Assembly (NCBI GenBank): GCA_015057325.1
Contig: SVEQ01000003.1
Coordinates: 224,314-288,313, forward strand
Source of the DNA: Lachnospiraceae bacterium
GTDB taxonomy: Bacteria; Bacillota; Clostridia; Lachnospirales; Lachnospiraceae
Direction: 5' to 3'
DNA length: 64,000 nucleotides
The first letter of the stretch is position 1, and each line of letters opens with the position of its first letter. The notes under the pieces were generated by a model, which saw only the letters and a program-made list of their open reading frames with translations, had not been told where the DNA came from and made no database searches. The translations under genes were made by a program, and so were the position numbers. This document shows, piece after piece, positions 34,636 to 43,859 of this stretch.

Positions 34636-37600
34636 TTAAATGCCTGTATCTATTTCAATATGGCTTCCGTCTTTGGTCTTGGAAACTCTAATTTGTTGTG
34701 GAATATTCTCGATTAATTCTTCTCTGTGACTAATAACTCCAACAAGTTTATTGCTACCGGAAAGATTAATAAGTATATCCATCGCACTGTCTATTGACTT
34801 TCTGTCAAGTGTACCAAAACCTTCATCAATAAACAAGGCATCCATCTGCACGCCGCCAAGATTTGAAGATACCGTATCTGAAAGTCCCAACGCAAGGCTT
34901 AATGAAGCTTTAAAGCTTTCTCCTCCGGAAAGATTCCCTACCGGTCTCCTATGACCTGTATAATTATCAAGCACCTCAAGATCCAGGAAATTATTACTCT
35001 TCTTTCCCAAGGAATCCTCCTGACGATATAACTCATACTGATTATCACTCATTGGTTTCAATCGTCTGTTGGCAGCAGCAATTATTCCGTCAAATCCCGC
35101 TGCTTGTATATACTGTTCCAACGTTATTTTGCCGTTTCCGGTTGTTCCTCTTACTAAATCATACAATCTTTTATAAACACTGTATTCTTTTTGAGATAAC
35201 AGAAAGTCCTCTTTTAAAGCAAATATTTTTTCCTGCTTATCTTTATTATTCTTAATTCTATTTAGGATATCATTTTCCTTTTTTCGGATAGAATCAACAA
35301 TCATGGCCTGTTTTTGACAATCGTTTTTCTGTTTTTCAATATCAACAATTTTCTTCCCTTTTGCATCCTCTTTGGCCTGACTAAGCTGCGACTTGTTTAA
35401 TGCTTTGGCTTGTTTGAACTCATTTATAGTCTTTTCTGTTTTCTCAAGTTCTTCATCAGAGGAAACATATGATAGCATTTCATCAACCGAATCAAAATTA
35501 TAATCCAAAAGCTTCTTATTAAGCAACTCTTTTAAGTTAACTTCATCTTTCTTTTGTATATCCAAACCGGAACGCAACGTATTCAATTCGGCTTCTGTAG
35601 CTGTCAATTCTTTGTCGGCTTGTGTTTTTCTATCAGTAGCGTCATCAATTAACTCAGTAATTTCTTGAAGCTTTTTTTCTGCATTTTTCTTTTCTGATAT
35701 TGCAGTGTTCCAATCCAAATAGCTTAAATCCTCAAGAGTTTTTAGTCTTGTTTCGCACTCTGTAAGAGATGTTTTATTATCATTTTTCTTTTGGGCTAAA
35801 ACTTCTTTCTCTTTTTCTATCTCAATTGTCTCTTTTTCGATTGCAGTATCGTAATCCAACCTGGCTTTTTCTAACAGCTCACATTCTTTTTTTAATTTGG
35901 TTTCAGATTCAGTATTACTCTTAATTCTATCTTTAAGAATAACCTCTGCATCTTTAATAAGCCCAATAAGCTCCTCAAGATTTTTGCCGTCTGTTTGTAC
36001 ATCAAGAATACTATCTTCCATACAATCAATGATTGTGATTCTTAATTGGTCTTCGTATTCTAAAACAGCATTTTTAGCAACTTCCGCTTCGGTATTTGCC
36101 TTAGATTTATCCTTCTGAAGAAGTTCTTCCTTATTCTTTATTTTTTCAAAGTCTTCTTCCGTAATCGAACTAGTAGAAATGCATGCCAATTCAGGGTGAT
36201 GTGTTGAACCGCATACCGGACATTTATCCCCCTCTTTTAATCCTTTTGCAAGAATCCCCGCTCTTGAGCATTCAATTATCTTTTCCGCCTCTACGCGTTC
36301 ATTAACGGCATTTTCATACGCTTCAAACGCCACTTTAAATGCTTCCTGTTTGTTTGTCAAATCATCAATACGTTTGTTGCGTTCTTTTATTCGATTACTA
36401 ATAATATCATTTGCAGCCTCGTAAAGTCGAGTCAACTCTTTTGTCTCAGACAGCACATTTGAAAGATTATCAGGTTTTTCTTTCAATTCTTCTATAGTCA
36501 TTTTTAACGACTTTATCTTATTCTTTAATTCTTCTTCTTTTCGATTTATATCTACTTCCTGATCTGCCAGTTTTTTACTATCGTTTTGCAAAGATATACG
36601 TTTCTTAGACAACTCATCTCTTTGTTGATATTTAGATTCTTCTTCCGTAATTTTATTTATCTGTGACTTTAAAATATCCAGTTCAGGCTTACGTTTGTTA
36701 GCGGATATCAAATTATCATCCGCTTCTTTTGCTTCTTTCTTTGCAATAGTTATCCTGTTCTTTTTTTCATCAATTTTGCTTTCTGTATCCGATACTTCTT
36801 TCGCCTTAGCATCCCGCGAAACATATGACGGATTAACCTCATATGTTGCAATCTTCTGTCTTTTGAGTAATTCTTCCAGGTTGGCAATTTCACCACTTTG
36901 TTCTTCCAACTTAAGATGCTCTTCTTCCAGTGCAGATAATCTCATTAATATGCTGTTATTTGTCTTGGCAAGAGCGAGTGCTTCTTTGTAACGATTAAGT
37001 TCTTCATCCGCTTTTACCAAATCTTCTTTGACATAAACACTTTTTTCGTTATCAGCATTAATTAGTGAGTCCAAAGTACTTAATAATTCATCAATATTCC
37101 AAGCACTGTTTGAACGATTAGCTTTCTCTTTTAAGTCCTCTAATTCGTTAAAAAGCTCATCCCCTTCGTCAGCCTTCACATCGTTAAAATACAAAATTAT
37201 ACTTTGCTCGGTTCTCAATCTTTTGCCATTGCTATTGTCCATACGATCTTTGAGTTTGTATTCAATATTTTTATAACCTCCGGTCATAAAAATAGTTCTC
37301 AAAATCTCCGTTCTCTGTTCGGTCTTTGCATTAAGCAAATCCCAAAACTCGCCCTGTGCAATCATAGCAATTTGCTTAAATTGTTTTTCATCAATATGAA
37401 GCAATTCTTTTATAGCATTATTAACCTGCGTAAGACCTTCTACCGGAGCTTTGCCCTCAATATATAATACGGCCTTCTCCTTCTCTGTTATCGTTCCTTT
37501 TCCACGTTGTTTGCTGCGTTCATATGCAGGTTGTCTTAATACATGATAGTTGCATCCCTGATGTGAGAAATAAAAATCAACAAAACTTTCTACATTAGCA

Positions 37601-37818
37601 TCAGCATATTCACTTCTTAAATTCTTTGTGTCACGATACACTCCACTTGTTGTGCCATATAATGCAAAACAAATGGCATCAAATATTGTTGTTTTCCCTG
37701 CTCCCGTATCACCGGAAATAAGAAATAAACCTTTCTCTTCAAACTGCTCGAAGTTAATCTCCGGCATTTCCTTTGAATACGGTCCAAACGCACTAATAAT
37801 AAGCTTAATTGGTTTCAT
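34636..37818 (-). CDS. sbcC: SbcC nuclease ATPase subunit
   Basis: This 1060-residue SMC-like protein carries Walker A GDTGAGKTTIFDAI near residue 36, long coiled coils, the zinc hook CPVC near residue 532, and the C-terminal signature LSGGESFKASL with Walker B ALFIDEGFGTLD. With SbcD it cleaves hairpins and processes double-strand breaks. The ATG at 37818 is preceded by GGCAGG and overlaps sbcD by 14 bases. The coiled-coil length is typical. Confidence 0.95.
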   Translation of the reverse strand: MKPIKLIISAFGPYSKEMPEINFEQFEEKGLFLISGDTGAGKTTIFDAICFALYGTTSGVYRDTKNLRSEYADANVESFVDFYFSHQGCNYHVLRQPAYERSKQRGKGTITEKEKAVLYIEGKAPVEGLTQVNNAIKELLHIDEKQFKQIAMIAQGEFWDLLNAKTEQRTEILRTIFMTGGYKNIEYKLKDRMDNSNGKRLRTEQSIILYFNDVKADEGDELFNELEDLKEKANRSNSAWNIDELLSTLDSLINADNEKSVYVKEDLVKADEELNRYKEALALAKTNNSILMRLSALEEEHLKLEEQSGEIANLEELLKRQKIATYEVNPSYVSRDAKAKEVSDTESKIDEKKNRITIAKKEAKEADDNLISANKRKPELDILKSQINKITEEESKYQQRDELSKKRISLQNDSKKLADQEVDINRKEEELKNKIKSLKMTIEELKEKPDNLSNVLSETKELTRLYEAANDIISNRIKERNKRIDDLTNKQEAFKVAFEAYENAVNERVEAEKIIECSRAGILAKGLKEGDKCPVCGSTHHPELACISTSSITEEDFEKIKNKEELLQKDKSKANTEAEVAKNAVLEYEDQLRITIIDCMEDSILDVQTDGKNLEELIGLIKDAEVILKDRIKSNTESETKLKKECELLEKARLDYDTAIEKETIEIEKEKEVLAQKKNDNKTSLTECETRLKTLEDLSYLDWNTAISEKKNAEKKLQEITELIDDATDRKTQADKELTATEAELNTLRSGLDIQKKDEVNLKELLNKKLLDYNFDSVDEMLSYVSSDEELEKTEKTINEFKQAKALNKSQLSQAKEDAKGKKIVDIEKQKNDCQKQAMIVDSIRKKENDILNRIKNNKDKQEKIFALKEDFLLSQKEYSVYKRLYDLVRGTTGNGKITLEQYIQAAGFDGIIAAANRRLKPMSDNQYELYRQEDSLGKKSNNFLDLEVLDNYTGHRRPVGNLSGGESFKASLSLALGLSDTVSSNLGGVQMDALFIDEGFGTLDRKSIDSAMDILINLSGSNKLVGVISHREELIENIPQQIRVSKTKDGSHIEIDTGI

Positions 37819-38965
37819 CAATAACACCTGCCTCTCTGGCAACCATTCTCATAACATCCATCTCTTCTTCGCTGATATCGCAGTTATACATAAGACTATA
37901 AAAATCCGTTATCAGTTCAGAAAATGATTTGTTCTGTGCTATTTTTGAAATGTCAATTTGCTCGTTTTGTCTTGTGTGGGAATTATCATAATCTATCTTT
38001 ACCGTATTGGGATATACCTGTTGAAAAATACCCATTGCATCATTTATTATGTCTTCATCTGTTAATGTCGCATAAATAAAGTCATCCGGAGAATCTATAT
38101 TGGTAATATTCAAAATATCCTGCATTTTACCTCTGATATGTCTCATATTACGCATAGGTTTTAACGGAACAAGTTCAATGTTTACATCTTTTTTTGAATC
38201 ATCAATAGTAATAATAGGAACTGACTTTTCATTATTGACTTCACTTAATGAATATTTAAGCGGAGAGCCTGAATAACGAATTGTTTCTTTACCCACTTGT
38301 TGAGGTGAATGAATGTGTCCTAACGCAACATAATCAAATTGTTCGAATACGCTGTATCCTATCTTTTCAATCATACCAACACTTAATGTTCCCGCACTTT
38401 CGGAGCCTCCCAAGACAGGATCTTCTCCTTTTCCTGCGACGAACTGATGCGCAACCAATATATTGCATTTACTATAATCAATATTAGCATTATCAAGGAT
38501 AACTCTAATTGCATCTTCATAGGTAACGATATCTTCATTTGGGAAATGATGCTTCACTACGGATGCCTTCACAAATGGAAGCAGATAAATATTAACCTCT
38601 GTGTTTCCGTCACTTATAATGCGTTTATCCAAACAACCATTATAGATTGCTGAAATAAAAATATTATTGCTCGCAAACAATGTTCGACCAAAGTTTAATC
38701 TATCATCTGAATCATGATTTCCGCTAATAATAAATGTTTTCACTTGCTTTGATGCAAGCTTGCTTAGGAAATTATCCAACAGTCTTGTCGCTGCTTCACT
38801 TGGTATGGATTTATCGTATACGTCGCCTGCTATCAAAACCGCATCTACGGATTTTTCATCTATTATTTCAAGGATTTGATTTAAAATAAACTCTTGATCC
38901 TTATTCAAATCAAAATCGCCCAAAGTTTTTCCCAAATGCAAATCACCTAAATGTAATAACCTCAT
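37805..38965 (-). CDS. sbcD: SbcD nuclease subunit
   Basis: The 386-residue metallophosphatase-type nuclease has the motif series LHLGDLHLGK, AGDVYDKS, SGNHDS and ALGHIHSPQ, followed by a C-terminal capping domain. It pairs with SbcC in the next gene for exonuclease and hairpin-opening activity. The start fits the family. It is first of an apparent five-gene unit that continues with a membrane protein, GT2 and a hydrolase. Confidence 0.95.
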   Translation of the reverse strand: MRLLHLGDLHLGKTLGDFDLNKDQEFILNQILEIIDEKSVDAVLIAGDVYDKSIPSEAATRLLDNFLSKLASKQVKTFIISGNHDSDDRLNFGRTLFASNNIFISAIYNGCLDKRIISDGNTEVNIYLLPFVKASVVKHHFPNEDIVTYEDAIRVILDNANIDYSKCNILVAHQFVAGKGEDPVLGGSESAGTLSVGMIEKIGYSVFEQFDYVALGHIHSPQQVGKETIRYSGSPLKYSLSEVNNEKSVPIITIDDSKKDVNIELVPLKPMRNMRHIRGKMQDILNITNIDSPDDFIYATLTDEDIINDAMGIFQQVYPNTVKIDYDNSHTRQNEQIDISKIAQNKSFSELITDFYSLMYNCDISEEEMDVMRMVAREAGVIDETN

Positions 38966-39036
38966 TTATTCCCTTATTCCTTTTTAGTATTTTGTCGTAT
39001 ATCTAAATGTTACAGCAAATTATTAAATGCTTTCTG

Positions 39037-39291
39037 TCACATCTTCCGGCTGGGCTTGATTTGATCTTTGGACTTTTCAAAGCCTGTCCAATCCGGGTGA
39101 GGCTCAATGAGTTTTTCCTGTTCCAGCTTATATATAAAAAGCTTTAAAACAAAATCCGGCAGGTGCATCGATCCACGTTCCCAGTCCTCAAATGTACGCA
39201 TAGGGATACCGAAATACTCAACAAATTGTATTTTAGACATACCTGCTTCTTTTCGCAATAATTTTAATATTTCAATATTTCTGCTATTCAC
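39037..39291 (-). CDS. small XRE-type helix-turn-helix protein
   Basis: The 84-residue protein has a helix-turn-helix (LRKEAGMSKIQFVEYFGIP followed by MRTFEDWERG) and a C-terminal helix (LPDFVLKLFIYKLEQEKLI), the layout of small orphan regulators common in Firmicutes. A GTG at 39291 with AGGAGG six bases upstream was chosen over an ATG 33 bases upstream. It begins 61 bases after the large GHSRG-protein gene and may be the last gene of that unit, or an independent regulator. Confidence 0.75.
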   Translation of the reverse strand: MNSRNIEILKLLRKEAGMSKIQFVEYFGIPMRTFEDWERGSMHLPDFVLKLFIYKLEQEKLIEPHPDWTGFEKSKDQIKPSRKM

Positions 39292-39352
39292 CGTTAACCT
39301 CCTGTATATGTATGACTTTACCATCCATTATCTTATCGGGAAACCGTCACTA

Positions 39353-42300
39353 TTAAAGACTCTTAGGCTTAGCCTTCGCTACAGGTTTCTTCTGTGCCGC
39401 CTCAAAAGCTTCCTTAAGTTTTCCTACACCGGTCTTTCCGGCAATCTTCGAGAACTCCTTTGATTGCATGATAGGTCTTGCTGCCATGTCAAGCATCCTA
39501 TCATCAAGATTTCTCTTTATCTCTGATGGATTGGCATAACCGCTTTGTTTTGCCGCTTCCTCAACAGTCTTAAGATATACAAGTCTTGCGGCAATCATCT
39601 CAACATTGTTCATGGCAAGTGCAGGCTTAGACCTTAAGCGTCTCATCCTGTCATAGCGGTCAGCCTCGATTCTTATCTTTTCCTCTAACTGCTCCTTAAC
39701 AATCTCACTCTCCGTAAGCTTTGTGTTGCCGTTCTTCTTACGGTTATTAAGGGATTCTAATTTGTTATTTCTCTTTTCAATGACTCTGTCTATTGAAGCT
39801 GACTTATCTCCTACAGTTCTTGCCTTTTCGGACATAACCTTAATATTCTTATAAGAATATGTAGACAAAAGCTGAGCATACTTAAGCCGTGTTTTACCGT
39901 CATCGCTTACCGGTCCTATAAGCAGTCCCTCATGAGTCTTAACATAGTTATCCGAAACATTTTTAATATTGTTCATTATTCTTGTATAGTCTTCTATACT
40001 GCTGTTTTGGGAAAGCGTTGAACCGACTTTAAGAGCATTGATAAACTGCTCATACTCAACACTGTTGCTATTTCCTTTTCTCGTCTGACTTAAAGCCTCA
40101 ATCGACTTCTTACAAGCATCGGCCGCATCATTCATCATAGCCTTAATATCCTTATCATTTGCAAGGCGCTTGTTCTCCCTTGCAATCTGTCTGTCAAGAG
40201 AACCCTCCCTTGTCATATCCTTCTTCTTGTCAAGACCTCTTTCTAAGTAATTATTCTCCCTTTCTGTAAATGTGAGCACATCACTGACAAGATTCATTCT
40301 GTACTCACTATCTCCTGTACATGGCACCTTAGTCTTTCCTACATACGCCTTACATACCTTGATAAGATTTGAGTTAGCCTCCATTATCTCTTCTTTGGAA
40401 GCACCTGAAGACATAAGTTTGTCAAGCTTTTCTATCTCCTTTTTAACAGGCTTAAGTCTTGATACGTCGGACTTCATAATCTTATCCATGGCATCCTTGC
40501 CCTTATCCTGCGCCGTATATCGTTCTGTTTCTGACTGATAGCTGATACTTAATGTATTATCCACGAACCAGTCTCTTACCATCTCATGAATAACACCCAC
40601 ACGTCCTGTCTGAATACCCTTTGAGGCTCCCTCATGCACAGCACTTACAATTTTCCCGATCTGGCTATAATTAGTTATTCTTACTAGGTTATTACGGTCA
40701 TCAGCTATATATATTCCCTCAGGCATCTCCGCTATACCGCTACCTCTATAATATTCGCCATTTTCCGCATCATAAAAGCCTGCCTGGTGGGAAAGGCCGT
40801 CATCCTTCTTATTCATCTGCGAAAGATCGATACGACTCAAATCCATTCCATGCTCCGTGGTACCTATAACAATACGCTTTGCCCCTCTTATTTTTTCTAA
40901 CGGAAATGCAAAATCCGGCCACTCCTGTCCCATTGTACAAAACACTGTTGCATTCAAATTCGGAATATCCCTAAGATCCCTTGAGCCAAATCTTATGCTC
41001 GTTCCAAAACCGGGAACCGGATCTCTTACAAGCATATCAAACTTAACACGAGACATAAACTGCTGGCATTCCGGATGTTTTTTAGCATAGTCCTTCATCC
41101 AGTTATTGATATATATAATGCTTTCAGCTGATGCAACGGAGCCTCTACTGTGTCCCGTAATATTGATTTGAATATCATGGGGCTCCTCTTCGCCCCTTGC
41201 CCACTTTTGAAGAAGAGGCTCAATATGACTCTTTGCAAAATCCCTGACATAAACTCTGTTGTTCTCTATGCTGTGCTTTCCGACATTTAAGCCTCCGGGA
41301 CCGGATATTGTGTATCTTTTCTTGGTAAAGGTCTTATCCCCCACCTTAACTTTCTTGTCTTTAACGCGGATTTTTTCAAAGGTATTACCATTAATATCCT
41401 TCGCCCGGTCTCCATATTGAACTTGTATTGATCGATCAAGTTCTTCCTTGGAAACATTAAACACATTTCTGTTGCCATGCTGTCCACGGTATTCCTTCCT
41501 TGCTTCGTCAAATCCTGAACCTGCCAAATCAAACTCTAGCACATCCGCACCCGCTCTAAACTGCCTATTACCCTTAGCGTGGTGAATGGTAATCGTACGC
41601 TCTTCCTTCGTTCCTTTGTGAGCCTCATCGATATCATCATATATCTCTTCACCGAACACTTCCTTGATTGCCTGCCTATTGGTTTTCACAATCCCCATCT
41701 TCTTCTGTCCAAAATTGAACTGAATATTTTCCAGAGCATCATCAGTAAGTTCAGCCATTGTATAATCATTCTTATCACGTATCTTCTGCCTTTCATCCTC
41801 TGAACGTTTCAAATGATTATCTCTGCTAACCAAAAGTGCCTTTCTGATATCTAAGTCAACCATATTCCATACAAGCATCTGGGGATTAAAAGTTCCATCT
41901 TTTGCAAAAGCTTCCTCAAGCATATTGTCATCCGGATATTCCGTATACGACACCTTTGCATTCATAAGGGAATTCATATCATTTAGCATATTATTTGATA
42001 TTTCCTGATGATTATGCATAACCGGGACAATGTAGCCTGCCATATCAGCAATCAAAGTTCCACGCTTGTCGAAAGAATCGGCCTTGCTTTCTTCAAACCT
42101 GGATAATAGTTCAAATCCCTTATCCCTATCCTGCCCTTGTGGCAGAGTCTGTAATCCCTCATAAAACTTTGTAAAGAAAGCCAGATCTCCGGGTGGCCAT
42201 CCATTATCGAGAATTTTTTTCATAAATGAGCACTGTGCATACTCTGCCCCTTCCATTTCTCCCAAATCGGAAAGGGCATTCATTCTTCCTGTCAGAATAT

Positions 42301-42421
42301 CACCGCAAATCTCACGATATTTATCAACTCTGTCATAACTAAGTGATCCAATCTCACGCTCATTTCTATATTCTTCATATATCCTGTCCAACACTTTGGA
42401 CATACTCTCGACTAATGCCAT
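39353..42421 (-). CDS. large GHSRG alpha/beta-hydrolase-like protein
   Basis: This protein of about 1022 residues lacks a signal peptide and membrane segments. Around residue 425 it has NITGHSRGSVAS, a GxSxG-type nucleophile elbow. DPVPGFG follows about 45 residues later, then HGMDLSRIDL, giving candidate Asp and His partners in the order seen in Tle-type lipases and DUF2235-like proteins. The flanking parts (residues 1-300 and 600-1022) are helical and charged; near 690-710 there is a motif shared with the two upstream genes. Substrate and location are unknown. The ATG at 42421 is chosen for the preceding GGGTG; a GTG 9 bases upstream is possible. It is third in a three-gene unit. Confidence 0.78.
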   Translation of the reverse strand: MALVESMSKVLDRIYEEYRNEREIGSLSYDRVDKYREICGDILTGRMNALSDLGEMEGAEYAQCSFMKKILDNGWPPGDLAFFTKFYEGLQTLPQGQDRDKGFELLSRFEESKADSFDKRGTLIADMAGYIVPVMHNHQEISNNMLNDMNSLMNAKVSYTEYPDDNMLEEAFAKDGTFNPQMLVWNMVDLDIRKALLVSRDNHLKRSEDERQKIRDKNDYTMAELTDDALENIQFNFGQKKMGIVKTNRQAIKEVFGEEIYDDIDEAHKGTKEERTITIHHAKGNRQFRAGADVLEFDLAGSGFDEARKEYRGQHGNRNVFNVSKEELDRSIQVQYGDRAKDINGNTFEKIRVKDKKVKVGDKTFTKKRYTISGPGGLNVGKHSIENNRVYVRDFAKSHIEPLLQKWARGEEEPHDIQINITGHSRGSVASAESIIYINNWMKDYAKKHPECQQFMSRVKFDMLVRDPVPGFGTSIRFGSRDLRDIPNLNATVFCTMGQEWPDFAFPLEKIRGAKRIVIGTTEHGMDLSRIDLSQMNKKDDGLSHQAGFYDAENGEYYRGSGIAEMPEGIYIADDRNNLVRITNYSQIGKIVSAVHEGASKGIQTGRVGVIHEMVRDWFVDNTLSISYQSETERYTAQDKGKDAMDKIMKSDVSRLKPVKKEIEKLDKLMSSGASKEEIMEANSNLIKVCKAYVGKTKVPCTGDSEYRMNLVSDVLTFTERENNYLERGLDKKKDMTREGSLDRQIARENKRLANDKDIKAMMNDAADACKKSIEALSQTRKGNSNSVEYEQFINALKVGSTLSQNSSIEDYTRIMNNIKNVSDNYVKTHEGLLIGPVSDDGKTRLKYAQLLSTYSYKNIKVMSEKARTVGDKSASIDRVIEKRNNKLESLNNRKKNGNTKLTESEIVKEQLEEKIRIEADRYDRMRRLRSKPALAMNNVEMIAARLVYLKTVEEAAKQSGYANPSEIKRNLDDRMLDMAARPIMQSKEFSKIAGKTGVGKLKEAFEAAQKKPVAKAKPKSL

Positions 42422-42456
42422 GGTTTTCACCCACTTTCTACAATTAGTTCTATTGA

Positions 42457-43845
42457 CTACTTTACAATACCTTTTTGGTGTACTGTTTTCTGTGTTTGTT
42501 TCTGAGCCTGTTTTTGTGCCTGTTTTTCTTTTTGTTTTACCTGCTCCTTCTTCATTTCTTTTGCTTTCTTAACTTCAGGTGCTTTCTTAGAAGCCTCCGC
42601 CTTAACAGTCTTATTTATATCATTGTTACTGAATGTCTTACCGTCAGCAAGCGATTTGACGCCGTTCTCTACAATCTTACCAGCAACGGGATGCTTCTTA
42701 ATTCCATCTATCTCGTCTTTTGTAGGAATAATTGAACTATTCAATCTGTTGATAGCCGCATTCATGCTTTCGCCCGGCTTCATGCACAAATCGTTATTCT
42801 TAGAAAGCTGTTGCATGCGATTTTGATAAAATATTGTGCGCGCAGTATTATCCGCAAGCCTCTCCTTCATCTTGTCGGGCTCGATTTTTTTGTCATTGGC
42901 CATCTTGTTCCTGCTGTTTTCAAGATTTTGTACCTGATCCTTGCACCTCTTATCCATCTCCTCGACTTTGGCCTTAAATGCCTTATCAAGCATCTCCTGG
43001 CGCATCTTCTCAACTGTCTCCCTTATCTCCTCAGCAGCCTTAACTCTCGAATACTCATAATTGGACTGCTTCTTCTTGCCATCTTTGCCCGGAGCGCGCT
43101 TCTCCATATCATTTTCTTTTTTCTTAAGATACTCATCAGAAGCTTTATACACATCATGGGACAGTTTGTCATACTTTTCTAACTCTTCGGGAGTAAATGC
43201 AGTCCTTCCTTCCATTCCCTTCATGAACTTGTCAAACCGCTCAACTGCTTTCTGCATCATCTTGAATTCCTTAGATGACTTCTTGGCAAGCACGGTCATA
43301 TCGGCTGTAATCTTAAGTTTGGCCGTCTGACTCGACTGCTTTTCGGTAAGAGCCGAATCGCCAAGATTCATTTCGGTATAATTACCCTTACTGTTGACAA
43401 CAGCATCCTTCTTAGGCTTTGCTTTTTCCGGTTCTGCATTATTCTTCTTATCCGCTTCGAGAGCCTCAGGCGTCTTTATCTCAGGCATTTTAGTTGCTTC
43501 CTGAGCCATCTCGACTCCCTTTTGATATGCCTTTTTCTCCTTCTCGAAACTCTCACGTTCTGCCTCAAAACGCTTACGCTCCTCTTCAAAAGCAATCCTC
43601 TCCTTCTTTAAACGCTCCATCTCAGCTTCAATCACACGCATACGTGCTTCTATCTCTACTTCCTTAGCGCTTGGCGTCTTGCTCGGTTCCCATTTTGGAG
43701 GTGTTGCTTCAACCTTCTGTTCCTCTTTCTTTTCCGGTTCTTGCTTCTTGGCTTCTTCCTTTTCGGGGCCCTTCTTATCAGGTTCTTTTGCTTCAGTTTC
43801 TTTCTTATCAGCTTCTTTTTCTTTATTGTCTGGTGATCCGGGCAT
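42457..43845 (-). CDS. Lys/Glu-rich coiled-coil protein
   Basis: The 462-residue protein opens with a highly charged low-complexity segment (KEADKKETEAKEPDKK), has a long coiled coil at about 60-115 (IEAEMERLKKERIAFEEER), a mixed helical middle, and a Lys/Gln-rich tail (KEKQAQKQAQKQTQK). No signal peptide, membrane helix or catalytic motif is seen. At about 235-275 it carries the EYLKKK...YEYSRVKAAEEI motif that echoes the 1154-residue neighbour. It likely acts as scaffold or adaptor for the two large proteins on either side. GGAGG precedes the ATG, 14 bases after the upstream stop. Confidence 0.8.
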   Translation of the reverse strand: MPGSPDNKEKEADKKETEAKEPDKKGPEKEEAKKQEPEKKEEQKVEATPPKWEPSKTPSAKEVEIEARMRVIEAEMERLKKERIAFEEERKRFEAERESFEKEKKAYQKGVEMAQEATKMPEIKTPEALEADKKNNAEPEKAKPKKDAVVNSKGNYTEMNLGDSALTEKQSSQTAKLKITADMTVLAKKSSKEFKMMQKAVERFDKFMKGMEGRTAFTPEELEKYDKLSHDVYKASDEYLKKKENDMEKRAPGKDGKKKQSNYEYSRVKAAEEIRETVEKMRQEMLDKAFKAKVEEMDKRCKDQVQNLENSRNKMANDKKIEPDKMKERLADNTARTIFYQNRMQQLSKNNDLCMKPGESMNAAINRLNSSIIPTKDEIDGIKKHPVAGKIVENGVKSLADGKTFSNNDINKTVKAEASKKAPEVKKAKEMKKEQVKQKEKQAQKQAQKQTQKTVHQKGIVK

Positions 43846-43859
43846 ATTGACACCTCCTG

